Below are positions 35,374 to 44,603 of a stretch of DNA of 64,000 bases, one piece after another. The notes beneath the pieces are model-generated. The model was not told where the DNA came from. It saw only the letters and a program-made list of their open reading frames with translations, and ran no database searches. The DNA comes from Marichromatium gracile (GTDB taxonomy: Bacteria; Pseudomonadota; Gammaproteobacteria; Chromatiales; Chromatiaceae), in contig NZ_SMDC01000002.1 in assembly GCF_004343155.1 (NCBI RefSeq), positions 62,001-126,000 on the forward strand, written 5' to 3'. The number at the start of each line of letters is the position of its first letter. Positions within the stretch are counted from its first letter, which is position 1. Both the position numbers and the translations under genes were made by a program.

Positions 35374-36225
35374 ATGGAACGAGGTCGCGGAGTACTATAC
35401 GTGGTGGCGACGCCGATCGGCAATCTTGCCGACATCTCGGAGCGTGCGCGTAACACCTTGAATGCGGTCGATTTGATCGCCGCTGAGGATACCCGGGAGA
35501 GCGGGCGGCTGCTCGCTCATCTGGGGATCTCGGCACGCCTGGTGTCCTGTCACGAGCACAACGCCGAGGGCTGCTGCGCGCGGGTGCTCGAGGCCCTCGG
35601 CGAGGGCCGCGATGTCGCACTGGTCTCGGATGCAGGTACCCCATTGGTGAGCGATCCGGGCTACGAGCTGGTGAATGCGGCACGCGCGGCCGACTTCACG
35701 GTGGTGCCGGTGCCGGGTCCGAGCGCACTGATCTGCGCGCTCTCGGCTGCCGGGCTGCCGAGCGATCGATTCCTCTTCCTCGGTTTCCCGCCGCGCGGTC
35801 AGTCGCAGCGCGTGGCGCTGTTCGAGTCGCTCCTCGCCGAGCCCGGCACCCTGATCCTCTACGAGAGCGGCAAACGCGCGGTGGCGACGCTGCGTGACCT
35901 GGCCGCGGTGCTCGGCGAGCGCCGGGCGGTGGTCGGGCGCGAGCTGACCAAGCGCTTCGAGACCTTCCTCTCGGCCACCCCGGCGGCCTTGGCCGAGCGC
36001 CTGGAGGCCGACGCCGAGCAGCGTCTCGGCGAGCTGGTGATCCTGGTCGAGGGCCAGCGCGGCGAGGCCGCCCCGGATCGCGCCGAACAGGAGCGGGTAC
36101 TGCGCATCCTCGCCGAGGCCCTGCCGCTGCGCCGCGCCGCCGCACTCGCCGCGCAGATCACCGGCGCCAAGACCAACGCCCTCTACCGTCTCGGCGTCGA
36201 ACTGGAGCTGGGCGGGAAGGGGTAG
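35374..36225 (+). CDS. rsmI: 16S rRNA 2'-O-ribose C1402 methyltransferase
   Basis: RsmI uses S-adenosylmethionine to methylate the ribose of C1402 in 16S rRNA. The 283-residue protein shows VVATPIGNLADISERA, the EDTRESGRL segment, SDAGTPLVSDPG and PSALICALSAAGLPSDRF, all diagnostic. GGAGGTGGGGGG precedes ATG 35374. It is divergent from lpoA with only 39 bases between them, so their promoters overlap. A 7-bp tandem array begins 11 bases after its stop. Confidence 0.95.
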   Translation: MERGRGVLYVVATPIGNLADISERARNTLNAVDLIAAEDTRESGRLLAHLGISARLVSCHEHNAEGCCARVLEALGEGRDVALVSDAGTPLVSDPGYELVNAARAADFTVVPVPGPSALICALSAAGLPSDRFLFLGFPPRGQSQRVALFESLLAEPGTLILYESGKRAVATLRDLAAVLGERRAVVGRELTKRFETFLSATPAALAERLEADAEQRLGELVILVEGQRGEAAPDRAEQERVLRILAEALPLRRAAALAAQITGAKTNALYRLGVELELGGKG

Positions 36226-36236
36226 GGGGCGGCTTT

Positions 36237-36327
36237 CAGCCGCCAGCCGCCAGCCGCCAGCCGCCAGCCGCCAGCCGCCAGCCGCCAGCCGCCAGCCGCC
36301 AGCCAACAGCCAACAGCCAACAGCCAA
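36237..36327. repeat. Tandem array of 13 heptamers (CAGCCGC x9, CAGCCAA x4)
   Basis: Nine perfect copies of CAGCCGC (36237-36299) run directly into four copies of CAGCCAA (36300-36327). A partial inverted counterpart (GGGCTGGCGGCTG) lies at about 36400-36412. The unit recurs with one base changed in the array at 63302-63385 and in degenerate form at 62894-62949. Confidence 0.95.
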
Positions 36328-36447
36328 CAGCGGATTGTCTTCGGCCCCCGATGGTGAGGGCAGGCGCCCACTGGGGGCTGGTGACTGAGAGCTGGGGGCT
36401 GGCGGCTGATCGCTCGATCCCGCGCGACCTAAGGCATGGTTCTCGGG

Positions 36448-36453
36448 TATACT
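36448..36453 (+). promoter_or_regulatory. -10 box of the RNase P RNA gene
   Basis: TATACT ends 8 bases before the 5' end of the RNase P RNA, the expected distance for a sigma-70 start. No clear -35 box is seen at 17 bases upstream. Confidence 0.6.
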
Positions 36454-36461
36454 GCTTGCTT

Positions 36462-36828
36462 GGGAGTCGGCCAGACAGTCGCTTCCGTCCTGGTGACGGG
36501 GGAGGAAAGTCCGGGCTCCATAGGGCAGGGTGCCAGGTAACGCCTGGGGGGCGAGAGTCCACGGAAAGTGCCGCAGAAAAGATACCGCCGATCCCGTCCT
36601 CGGACGGGAGGTAAGGGTGAAATGGTGCGGTAAGAGCGCACCGCGCTGGTGGCAACATCAGTGGCAGGGTAAACCCCACCCGGAGCAAGACCAAATAGGG
36701 GAACTCGCGGCTTCGACCGCAGCGCGCGGCCCGCGCGTGTTCCCGGGTAGGTCGCTAGAGGCGTGCGGCGACGCGCGTCCCAGATGAATGACTGTCCACG
36801 ACAGAACCCGGCTTATCGGCCGACTCCC
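36462..36828 (+). ncRNA. rnpB: RNase P RNA, bacterial type A
   Basis: The catalytic RNA of RNase P, which matures tRNA 5' ends. The 5' strand GGGAGTCGGCC at 36462 pairs with GGCCGACTCCC ending at 36828 (helix P1). The universally conserved P4 strands are present as GAGGAAAGTCCGGGCTCC near the 5' end and AGAACCCGGCTTAT near the 3' end. The length of about 367 bases fits type A. It lies between rsmI and mraZ, as in Pseudomonas and other gammaproteobacteria. Exact ends are estimated from P1. Confidence 0.95.
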
Positions 36829-37014
36829 TTCCTTCCATCGATCTACGTCTCCGTCCCCATTCAGTGCTCGCGCTCGACCTGGTCGAAAGGTAAAGCGTGA
36901 TCTGAAGTTTATTCTCCAGCCTTTTGATATCAAAACCTTTCACCGGGTCTTCGGCGCTGGTCGAGCTTGCCGGCGTAAGTTGCTGACTGTCCAAGAATAA
37001 ACTCCACCGTTTCC

Positions 37015-37043
37015 TTGACTGGCCCCAGACCCCTCTCTAACAT
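37015..37043 (+). promoter_or_regulatory. Promoter of the dcw cluster (Pmra-like)
   Basis: TTGACT (37015-37020) and TAACAT (37038-37043) are separated by exactly 17 bases, a good sigma-70 match. It lies about 70 bases upstream of mraZ and directly before the G-rich MraZ boxes, mirroring the Escherichia coli arrangement. Confidence 0.75.
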
Positions 37044-37077
37044 GGGAGCCAAGTGGGGGGGAGTGGGGAATCAGGGA
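37043..37077 (+). promoter_or_regulatory. MraZ operator (repeated TGGGN boxes)
   Basis: Four G-triplet boxes (GGG at 37044, 37055, 37065 and 37074; three of them TGGGN) recur with a spacing of 9-11 bases just downstream of the -10 box. MraZ is known to repress the dcw promoter by binding TGGGN repeats with about 10-base periodicity. The site would allow mraZ to autoregulate the cluster. Confidence 0.75.
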
Positions 37078-37111
37078 GCAGGAACCAGGCGGTTCGCCGC
37101 GGGGGCGCTCG

Positions 37112-37567
37112 GTGTTTCGGGGGGTCAGTCTCGTCAATCTCGATGCCAAGGGGCGTCTCGCGGTACCGGCCCGGTACCGTGAACGGCTGCGTGCTGCCTG
37201 TGATTCCCATCTGGTCGTGACGGTCGATCGTGACCGCTGTCTGTTGCTCTATCCGGAGCCCGAGTGGGAGACGATCGAGCACAAACTCGCCGCACTCCCC
37301 GCCTTCGATGCCACGGCACGCGCCATCCAGCGCCTCTATATCGGGAATGCACAAGACGTGGAAATGGATGCTCAGGGTCGAATCCTGTTGCCCCAGCATT
37401 TGCGTGATTTCGCCACGCTCGACAAACGGGTCGCCTTCGTCGGTCAGGGGGCCAAGTTCGAGCTGTGGGACGAGCACGCCTGGAACGCGCGTACCGCTGC
37501 GGCACTGAATGACACCGCGATCGACGAGCTGGCCGCCGCGGCCGGACTCGGGTCCTTCACCCTGTGA
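37112..37567 (+). CDS. mraZ: Transcriptional regulator MraZ
   Basis: MraZ is a ring-forming AbrB-fold DNA-binding protein that represses its own dcw operon. The 151-residue protein has two SpoVT/AbrB-like domains with [16 protein letters not shown] (about 11-26) and [16 protein letters not shown] (about 86-101). Each holds the conserved DXXGR loop. The start is GTG 37112. The rsmH start overlaps its stop by four bases. Confidence 0.95.
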   Translation: MFRGVSLVNLDAKGRLAVPARYRERLRAACDSHLVVTVDRDRCLLLYPEPEWETIEHKLAALPAFDATARAIQRLYIGNAQDVEMDAQGRILLPQHLRDFATLDKRVAFVGQGAKFELWDEHAWNARTAAALNDTAIDELAAAAGLGSFTL

Positions 37568-38547
37568 GCCCTCACATGCCCCTTGCACGCCCTGTCCCCG
37601 TGGACTCCCAGACCATTCATCGCTCGGTGCTGCTCGAGGAGGCGGTCAACGCGCTGGTGACCGAACCGGGCGGGCGCTATGTCGACGCCACCTTCGGGCG
37701 TGGCGGGCACAGTCGCGCCGTGCTCGCGCGCCTGGCTCCGACGGGTCGGCTGATCGGGCTCGACCGCGATCCCGAGGCGATCGCCGCCGCGCGCGCGCTC
37801 GACGACCCACGCTTTCGCATCCTCCACAGCGCCTTTGGCGGGATCGGTGCGGCGCTTGCCGAGGCCGGCGAGAGCGAACCGCTCAACGGCATCCTGCTCG
37901 ATCTCGGCGTCTCCTCGCCGCAGCTCGATACCGCCGAGCGCGGCTTCAGCTTCAGCGCCGACGGGCCGCTCGACATGCGCATGGACCCGAGCCGGGGCGA
38001 GTCGGCCGCGGACTGGCTGATGCGTGCCGAACAGCAGGAGATCGCGCGCGTATTGCGCGAGTTCGGCGAGGAACGCTTCGCCAAGCGGATCGCGCGTGCG
38101 ATCTGCGAGCGTCGCGCCGAGGCCCCGCTGCGCACCACCGCCGAGCTTGCCGCGCTGGTCGATCGCGCCCAGCCGGGGCGGCGCGAGCCGGGCAAGCACC
38201 CGGCCACCCGCACCTTTCAGGCGCTGCGCATCCAGGTCAACGACGAGCTCGGCGAGATCGAGCGCTGTCTCGACCAGGTCTGCGAGCTGCTCGCCCCCGG
38301 CGGGCGGCTGGTGGTGATCAGCTTCCATTCGCTGGAGGACCGCATCGTCAAGCACTTCATGCGTCGCGAGTCGCGCGGCGCGGTGTTGCCCAAGGGCGTG
38401 CCGGTGACCGGCGCCCCGGCCCCGGGGCGGCTGCGCCTGCTCGGCAAGGCGCAGCGTCCCTCGGCGATCGAGTCCGGGTCCAACCCGCGCGCGCGCAGCG
38501 CGATCATGCGGGTGGCCGAGCGGAGCCCAGCCGATGGCGCGAGCTGA
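37564..38547 (+). CDS. rsmH: 16S rRNA m4C1402 methyltransferase
   Basis: RsmH (MraW) methylates N4 of C1402 in 16S rRNA. The 327-residue protein has the SAM-binding [15 protein letters not shown], the [14 protein letters not shown] motif, [12 protein letters not shown] and the C-terminal [15 protein letters not shown]. RsmI, which modifies the ribose of the same nucleotide, is encoded 1.3 kb upstream, so both C1402 enzymes lie together. The GTG start overlaps the mraZ stop (GTGA). An ATG at codon 5 is an alternative. Confidence 0.95.
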   Translation: MSPHMPLARPVPVDSQTIHRSVLLEEAVNALVTEPGGRYVDATFGRGGHSRAVLARLAPTGRLIGLDRDPEAIAAARALDDPRFRILHSAFGGIGAALAEAGESEPLNGILLDLGVSSPQLDTAERGFSFSADGPLDMRMDPSRGESAADWLMRAEQQEIARVLREFGEERFAKRIARAICERRAEAPLRTTAELAALVDRAQPGRREPGKHPATRTFQALRIQVNDELGEIERCLDQVCELLAPGGRLVVISFHSLEDRIVKHFMRRESRGAVLPKGVPVTGAPAPGRLRLLGKAQRPSAIESGSNPRARSAIMRVAERSPADGAS

Positions 38548-38824
38548 GTTCTGGGTCGCCGCGGTGCTGGGGCTCATGGTGGTGGTCTCGGCCATCGCCG
38601 TGGTCCATACCAAGTATCTGACCCGGGTGCACTTCGCCCAGCTCCAGGACCTGCGCGCCCAGCGCGACGCCATCGACGTCGAGTGGAACCGGCTGCGACT
38701 CGAGGAGGCGGCGCTCTCCACCCATTCGCGGATCGAGCGGATCGTGCGCGAGCAGCTCGGCATGTTCTCGCCGCGCCCCGGCGACGTGCTGTTGCTCGAG
38801 GAGACCGGCCATGGCCAACCCTAG
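38534..38824 (+). CDS. ftsL: Cell division protein FtsL
   Basis: The 96-residue bitopic protein has one membrane helix (about residues 5-25, [20 protein letters not shown]) and a periplasmic coiled coil with a heptad Leu pattern ([22 protein letters not shown]). It forms the FtsQLB complex that activates FtsWI. It overlaps rsmH by 14 bases and ftsI by 14. Position, size and topology decide the assignment, since FtsL is poorly conserved. Confidence 0.92.
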   Translation: MARAEFWVAAVLGLMVVVSAIAVVHTKYLTRVHFAQLQDLRAQRDAIDVEWNRLRLEEAALSTHSRIERIVREQLGMFSPRPGDVLLLEETGHGQP

Positions 38825-40577
38825 CCGTCGCCCCCGCCGCCCGCTCGAACCCGTCAAGCCCCGTCGTCCCGACATCGGGTTGCGCCGTCGGCTGTTGCTG
38901 ATGGCACTGGTGGGGGCCTTCGTGCTGCTCGGCGCCGGGGTCTTCTATCGTCAGGTGGTCGAGACCGATTTCCTCCAGACCGAGGGCGAGCGGCGCTATC
39001 TGCGAGTGGCCGAGATCGCCGCGCGCCGCGGCATGATCAGCGACCGCAACGGCGAGCCGCTGGCCGTCAGCACCCCGGTCGAGACGGTGTGGGCCGATCC
39101 GCGCAAGCTCGTCGAGCGGCTCGACGTGCTCCCCGAGCTGGCGGCGTCGCTAGACCTTGATCCGCAGGCATTGCGTGAGCGGGTGCTGGCCAAATCCGAT
39201 CGCGGTTTCATCTATCTCAAGCGTCGGGTCGACTTCGACGAGGCGCGTGCGGTGCGCGAGCTGATCGCACGCGAGCGTCTCGGCGGTGTCGACTTCGAGA
39301 CCGAGTACCGGCGTTTCTATCCGGGCGCCGAGGTGTTCGGGCACGTCATCGGCTTCACCGACATCGAGGACCGCGGCCAGGAGGGCATCGAGTTCGCCTA
39401 TGACGCCCAGCTCCAGTCCGAGCCGGGGCTGCGGCGGGTGATCCGCGACGGGCGCAAGCGCATCGTCCAGGAGGTCGAGCAGCTGCGCCCGCCGCGTCAG
39501 GGTACCGATCTGGTGCTGAGTCTCGATCGGCGGCTGCAGTTCCTCGCCTATCGCGAGTTGCTGGCGGCGGTGCGCGAGCACAAGGCCGTCGGCGGCACCC
39601 TGGTGGCGCTCGACGTCGACACCGGTGAGGTGCTGGCGATGGTCAACCAGCCCGGCTACAACCCCAATGCGTTGCGCGACGGTGGCAGCGAGCGCCGCCG
39701 CAACCGCTGTGTCACCGATGTGATCGAGCCCGGCTCCACGGTCAAGCCGCTGGTGGTGGCCGCGGCGCTCGAGCGCGGGCTGATCACCCCCACCACCGAG
39801 ATCGACACCGAGCCGGGCTACTTCCGGGTCGGGCGCAACCTGGTGCGCGACGTCCACGACTACGGTCTGCTCGATGTCACCGGGGTGATCGCCAAGTCGA
39901 GCAACGTCGGCGTGGTCAAGATCGCGCAGATGATGGAGTACGCCGACCTCTGGAACCTCTACGACCATCTCGGCTTCGGTCGTGTCACTGGGGTCGGCTT
40001 CCCCGGCGAGAGCCCCGGCAACCTGCGCCACTACTCCGACTGGCGGGTCTTCGAGCACGCCACGCTCGCCTTCGGCTACGGCCTGTCGGTGACCACGCTG
40101 CAGCTGGCCCAGGCCTATGCCGCACTCGCCGCCGACGGCATCAAGCGCCCGGTCACCCTGCTCAGACGCGAGCCCGGGGCGGCGGTGCCGGGGACCCGGG
40201 TGCTCAGTGCCGAGACCGCGCGCATGGTGCGCGCGATGATGGAACAGGTGGTGTCCGAGAAGGGGACCGCCCGGCGCGCGGCGATCGCCGGCTATCGCGT
40301 GGCGGGCAAGACCGGGACGGCGAAGAAGGCCGGTCCCAACGGCTATGCGGGTCGGCGCTATCAGGCGGTGTTCGCCGGTTTCGCCCCGGTGGACCGACCA
40401 AGACTGGTGATGGTGGTGATGATCGATGAACCGGGCGGCAAGTCCTACTACGGTGGGGTCGTCGCCGCCCCGGTGTTCCAGAAGGTGATGGAGGGTGCGC
40501 TGCGGCTGTTCAACGTGCCGCCGGATAATCCGCCTCCATCGATGTTGCTGAGTGGACGAGGAGGGCTGGGGCTGTGA
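38811..40577 (+). CDS. ftsI: Peptidoglycan D,D-transpeptidase FtsI (PBP3)
   Basis: FtsI crosslinks septal peptidoglycan. The 588-residue class B PBP has one N-terminal membrane anchor (about 23-45), a dimerisation domain and the transpeptidase domain. All three active-site motifs are present: PGSTVKPL (SXXK), SSN in IAKSSNVGV, and AGKTGTAKK (KTG). It overlaps murE by four bases. It should work with FtsW, encoded in the same cluster. Confidence 0.96.
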   Translation: MANPSRRPRRPLEPVKPRRPDIGLRRRLLLMALVGAFVLLGAGVFYRQVVETDFLQTEGERRYLRVAEIAARRGMISDRNGEPLAVSTPVETVWADPRKLVERLDVLPELAASLDLDPQALRERVLAKSDRGFIYLKRRVDFDEARAVRELIARERLGGVDFETEYRRFYPGAEVFGHVIGFTDIEDRGQEGIEFAYDAQLQSEPGLRRVIRDGRKRIVQEVEQLRPPRQGTDLVLSLDRRLQFLAYRELLAAVREHKAVGGTLVALDVDTGEVLAMVNQPGYNPNALRDGGSERRRNRCVTDVIEPGSTVKPLVVAAALERGLITPTTEIDTEPGYFRVGRNLVRDVHDYGLLDVTGVIAKSSNVGVVKIAQMMEYADLWNLYDHLGFGRVTGVGFPGESPGNLRHYSDWRVFEHATLAFGYGLSVTTLQLAQAYAALAADGIKRPVTLLRREPGAAVPGTRVLSAETARMVRAMMEQVVSEKGTARRAAIAGYRVAGKTGTAKKAGPNGYAGRRYQAVFAGFAPVDRPRLVMVVMIDEPGGKSYYGGVVAAPVFQKVMEGALRLFNVPPDNPPPSMLLSGRGGLGL

Positions 40578-42130
40578 TCGCGCTCTCCTCGACGGCCTGC
40601 GCCTGGCGCCTGGGTGATCTCATCGACGGCTTTGCCGAGGCCGGTGATGCCGCCGATCGCCCGGTGTGCTCGATCGCCCTCGACAGCCGGTTGCTGTCGC
40701 AGGGCGGGCTCTTCCTCGCCTGCCAGGGTGGCAGCCTGCACGGGCTGGCCTTCGCCCAGGAGGCCAAGCATCGTGGTGCGACGGCGATCCTCGCCGAGGT
40801 CTCGGCCGACTGGCCGGTCGATGCCATCCTCGATCTCGGCGCCTGTCTCGGCTTGCCGGTGATCCCGGTCGAGGGGCTCGCGGCGCGCGCCAGCGCGCTG
40901 GCCGCGCGTTTCTACGGTGCGCCCAGCGAGCGTCTCGAACTGTTCGGCGTCACCGGCACCAACGGCAAGACCAGCGTCAGCCACTTCCTCGCCCAGGCGC
41001 TCGCTCCGGAGCTCGACTGTGCGGTGATCGGCACCCTCGGCAACGGCTTCCCGGGGGCGCTGCGCTCGCCGACCCACACCACCCCGGATGCGATCTCGCT
41101 GCAGGCGCTGCTCGAGTCGCTGCGCGCCCAGGGCGCGCGTGCGGTGGCGATGGAGGTCTCCTCGCACGCGCTCGCTCAGGGGCGCACCAGCGCCGCGCGT
41201 TTCAGCCATGCCGTCTTCACCAACCTCAGTCGCGACCATCTCGACTATCACGGCGACATGACCGCCTATGGCGAGGCCAAGCGCCGGCTCTTCCTCAGCC
41301 CGGGACTGCAGTGGGCGGTGCTCAATCTCGACGATCCGTTCAGCGCACGTCTGCTCGAGACCCTGGCCCCGCAGGTCCAGGTCGCCGGTTACGGCACCGA
41401 CCCCGAGGGTCCGACCCCGTCGCGCTGTGCGCTGCGGTTGCGCGCCCTGGCCATCGAGCCGCGTCCGCACAGCCTCTATCTGCATGTCGAGTCGCGCACC
41501 ACCCGACGCACCGAGCGCGCCGAGCTCGAGGTCGGGCTGATCGGTCGCTTCAACGCCGCCAACCTCCTTGCGGTGCTGGCGGTGATGTGCTCGCGCGGGC
41601 TGCCGCTGGAGCGCGCGGTGCGCGAGCTGGCGCGCATCCGCGGGGTGCCGGGGCGGATGGAGTGCTTCGGCGGCGGGGATGCGCCGCTGGTGGTGGTCGA
41701 CTACGCCCATACCCCGGACGCGCTCGAGAAGGCGTTGGTCAACGTCCGCGAACACATCAGTGGTCGGCTGATCACGGTGTTCGGTTGCGGCGGCGATCGC
41801 GATCGCGGCAAGCGCCCGCTGATGGGGTCGATCGCCGAGAGTCTCAGCGACGGCCTGATCCTCACCGACGACAATCCGCGCACCGAGTCGCCCGAGGCCA
41901 TCGTCGCCGACATCCTCGAGGGCGTTGGCGAGCGCGAGCGGGTGCGCGTCGAGCACCAGCGAGGGTTGGCGATCCGGCTGGCGATCGCGCTCGCCGGTCG
42001 CGGCGACGCGGTGCTGGTCGCGGGCAAGGGACACGAGACCTATCAGGACATGGGTGACTTGAAGAGACGATTCAGCGATCGCGCACAGGCCGTCGAGGCG
42101 TTGCGCGAGTGGCGGGAGGGACATCACTGA
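40574..42130 (+). CDS. murE: UDP-MurNAc-tripeptide synthetase (meso-DAP-adding)
   Basis: MurE adds the third residue to UDP-MurNAc-L-Ala-D-Glu. The 518-residue protein has the Mur-ligase ATP loop GVTGTNGKTSVSHF, the HLDYHGDM segment and DDNPRTESPEAI. The DNPR motif marks meso-diaminopimelate specificity, as expected for a Gram-negative. Its stop overlaps the murF start by one base. Confidence 0.96.
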   Translation: MIALSSTACAWRLGDLIDGFAEAGDAADRPVCSIALDSRLLSQGGLFLACQGGSLHGLAFAQEAKHRGATAILAEVSADWPVDAILDLGACLGLPVIPVEGLAARASALAARFYGAPSERLELFGVTGTNGKTSVSHFLAQALAPELDCAVIGTLGNGFPGALRSPTHTTPDAISLQALLESLRAQGARAVAMEVSSHALAQGRTSAARFSHAVFTNLSRDHLDYHGDMTAYGEAKRRLFLSPGLQWAVLNLDDPFSARLLETLAPQVQVAGYGTDPEGPTPSRCALRLRALAIEPRPHSLYLHVESRTTRRTERAELEVGLIGRFNAANLLAVLAVMCSRGLPLERAVRELARIRGVPGRMECFGGGDAPLVVVDYAHTPDALEKALVNVREHISGRLITVFGCGGDRDRGKRPLMGSIAESLSDGLILTDDNPRTESPEAIVADILEGVGERERVRVEHQRGLAIRLAIALAGRGDAVLVAGKGHETYQDMGDLKRRFSDRAQAVEALREWREGHH

Positions 42131-43539
42131 TGTGGACGCTAGGCGAGGCTGTGGCCAAGGCCGGGGGCCGACTCCAGGGCGCTGACTGCCGTTTCGACGG
42201 GGTTGGGACCGATAGCCGGGTCGACTGCAGCGGCCAGCTGTTCGTGGCCCTGCGCGGGCCGCGCTTCGACGGTCATGAACACGTCGAGGCGGCGCGTCGC
42301 GCCGGCGCGGTGGCGGCGCTGGTCGATCATCCGGTGGCGGTCGATCTGCCGCAGTGGGTGGTCGACGACACCCGCCTCGGGCTGGGCCGGCTGGCGCATG
42401 CCTGGCGGGCGCGGTTGCGCGCCCGGGTGGTGGCGATCACCGGCAGCAACGGCAAGACCACCGCCAAGGAGATGGTCGCGGCGATCCTCGGCCAGGCCGG
42501 GCGGGTGCACGCCACCCGCGGCAACCTCAACAACGACATCGGCATGCCGCTGACCCTGCTCGGGGCGCGCGACGAGGATTTCCTGGTGCTCGAGATGGGC
42601 GCCAATCACCCCGGCGAGATCGGTTACATGACCGATCTCGCTCGCCCCGACGTGGCGCTGATCACCAATGCCGGTCGCGCCCATCTCGAGGGTTTCGGCT
42701 CGCTCGAGGGGGTCGCCCGCGCCAAGGGCGAGATCGCCCGCGGGCTGCTCCCGCACGGCATCCTGGTGGTGCCCGAGGATTCGCCCTACACCGGGTTGTG
42801 GCGTGAGCTGGCGTTTGCCCAGCGGGTCTCGACCTTCGCCATCGACGACGGACCGCGTACCGCGGCGACGGTGCGCCCGGCGCTTCGCGCCGAGCGTCCC
42901 GAGATCACCGCCGAATGGGACGCGCGGGGATTCCGCACCCGCTTCGTCGCGCACTACGGTGGCGAGAGGCATGCACTCGCGCTGCCGCTCGCCGGCGAGC
43001 ACAACGTGCGCAATGCCCTGGCGGCGATCGCCGTGGCGCTCGCCCTCGGGGTCGAGGGCGAGGCGATCCGCGACGGGCTGGCCGCGCTGCGCCCGGTCCC
43101 CGGCCGACTCTGCCCGCGGCTGTGCGGGGCGGGGCGGTTGCATCTGATCGACGACACCTACAACGCCAACCCCGACTCGATTGCCGCGGCGATCGCGGTG
43201 CTGAGGGCCTTTGCCGGACGGCGCTGGCTGGTGCTCGGGGATCTCGGCGAGCTCGGTCCCGAGGCCGAGTCGCTGCACCGCGAGATCGGCGAGCAGGCGC
43301 GCGCCGCCGGCATCGAGCGCCTCGCCGCGGTGGGCCCGCTGAGCGCCGCGGCGGTCGACAGCTTCGGCGCCGGGGGCGAGCACTTCGCCGATCAGGCGGC
43401 GCTGATCGCCGCGTTGCGCGCCGAGTTGGGGGAGGATGACCGGGTCTTGATCAAGGGTTCGCGCACCGCGCGAATGGAATGCATCGTAGAGGCGCTCTGC
43501 GCCGCTGGAGGAGACGAGTTTGCTGCTGTATCTGACTGA
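42130..43539 (+). CDS. murF: UDP-MurNAc-tripeptide D-Ala-D-Ala ligase
   Basis: MurF adds D-Ala-D-Ala to complete the UDP-MurNAc-pentapeptide. The 469-residue protein contains [18 protein letters not shown] (ATP loop), [11 protein letters not shown] and [11 protein letters not shown] set the start at ATG 42130, which overlaps the murE stop as TGATG; this gives the standard N-terminus [12 protein letters not shown]. It overlaps mraY by 20 bases. Confidence 0.96.
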   Translation: MWTLGEAVAKAGGRLQGADCRFDGVGTDSRVDCSGQLFVALRGPRFDGHEHVEAARRAGAVAALVDHPVAVDLPQWVVDDTRLGLGRLAHAWRARLRARVVAITGSNGKTTAKEMVAAILGQAGRVHATRGNLNNDIGMPLTLLGARDEDFLVLEMGANHPGEIGYMTDLARPDVALITNAGRAHLEGFGSLEGVARAKGEIARGLLPHGILVVPEDSPYTGLWRELAFAQRVSTFAIDDGPRTAATVRPALRAERPEITAEWDARGFRTRFVAHYGGERHALALPLAGEHNVRNALAAIAVALALGVEGEAIRDGLAALRPVPGRLCPRLCGAGRLHLIDDTYNANPDSIAAAIAVLRAFAGRRWLVLGDLGELGPEAESLHREIGEQARAAGIERLAAVGPLSAAAVDSFGAGGEHFADQAALIAALRAELGEDDRVLIKGSRTARMECIVEALCAAGGDEFAAVSD

Positions 43540-44602
43540 CTGGCTCGCCGGGCTCGATAGCGGGTTCAGCGTATTCCGCTATCTCACCCTGCGCGCCATC
43601 CTCGGGGTGTTGACCGCGCTGGCGATCGCCTTGCTGGTGGGGCGGCCGATGATCCGTCGGCTGCGCGCCTACAAGATCGGCCAGACGGTGCGCGACGACG
43701 GCCCGCAGAGCCATCTGTCGAAGTCCGGCACCCCGACCATGGGCGGCGCGCTGATCCTGGTGGCGGTGGCCATCAGCACCCTGCTGTGGGCCGATCTCGG
43801 CAACCACTACGTCTGGATCGTGCTGCTCACCACCCTGGCCTTCGGCGCCATCGGCCTGGTCGACGACTACAAGAAGCTGGTGCAGCGCGACCCGCGCGGG
43901 CTGCCGGCGCGCTGGAAGTATCTGTGGCAGACGGTGTTCGGCTTCATCGCCGCCGTCGCCCTCTATGTCAGCGCCGCCACCCCGGCCGAGACCGCGTTGC
44001 TGATCCCCTATCTCAAGAACGTCTCGATCCAGCTCGGTCCCTGGTTCATCCTGCTGACCTATTTCGTCATCGTCGGCTCGAGCAACGCGGTCAACCTCAC
44101 CGACGGGCTCGACGGGCTGGCGATCATGCCGACGGTGCTGGTGGCCGGGGCGCTGGGTCTCTTCGTCTACGCCAGTGGTCATGCCGAGATCGCCGACTAT
44201 CTGCTGATCCCCTATGTCGCCGACGTCGGCGAGCTGGTGATCTTCTGCGCCGCGCTGGTCGGCGCCGGGCTCGGTTTTCTCTGGTTCAACGCCTATCCGG
44301 CCCAGGTGTTCATGGGGGATGTCGGCGCGCTCGCGCTCGGCGCCGCGCTCGGCACCGTGGCGGTGGCGGTGCGTCAGGAGCTGGTGCTGTTCGTGATGGG
44401 CGGGGTGTTCGTGGTCGAGACCATCTCGGTGATGCTCCAGGTGATGTCGTTCAAGCTCACCGGCAAGCGCATCTTCCGCATGGCGCCGCTGCACCATCAC
44501 TTCGAGCTGCAGGGCTGGCCCGAGCCGCGGGTGATCGTGCGCTTCTGGATCGTCACCGTGGTGCTGGTGCTGATCGGACTGGCGAGCCTGAAGATCCGTT
44601 GA
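43520..44602 (+). CDS. mraY: Phospho-MurNAc-pentapeptide transferase
   Basis: MraY makes lipid I by moving phospho-MurNAc-pentapeptide to undecaprenyl phosphate. The 360-residue, ten-helix membrane protein has the Mg-binding Asp pair in GLVDDYKK, the [10 protein letters not shown] motif, [11 protein letters not shown] and the PLHHHFEL loop. The start is TTG 43520, preceded by GGAGGAGACG, inside the end of murF. A TTG start in an essential membrane enzyme may tune expression. Confidence 0.95.
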   Translation: MLLYLTDWLAGLDSGFSVFRYLTLRAILGVLTALAIALLVGRPMIRRLRAYKIGQTVRDDGPQSHLSKSGTPTMGGALILVAVAISTLLWADLGNHYVWIVLLTTLAFGAIGLVDDYKKLVQRDPRGLPARWKYLWQTVFGFIAAVALYVSAATPAETALLIPYLKNVSIQLGPWFILLTYFVIVGSSNAVNLTDGLDGLAIMPTVLVAGALGLFVYASGHAEIADYLLIPYVADVGELVIFCAALVGAGLGFLWFNAYPAQVFMGDVGALALGAALGTVAVAVRQELVLFVMGGVFVVETISVMLQVMSFKLTGKRIFRMAPLHHHFELQGWPEPRVIVRFWIVTVVLVLIGLASLKIR

Positions 44603-44603
44603 C

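Noticed and set aside
36237-36327. Possible CRISPR array
   Set aside because: Units are 7 bases, contiguous and without spacers, and no cas genes are present. The same applies to 63302-63385.
36755-36994. Short open frames within and after the RNase P RNA
   Set aside because: They overlap the conserved RNA structure or lie in the leader before mraZ and have no coding features.
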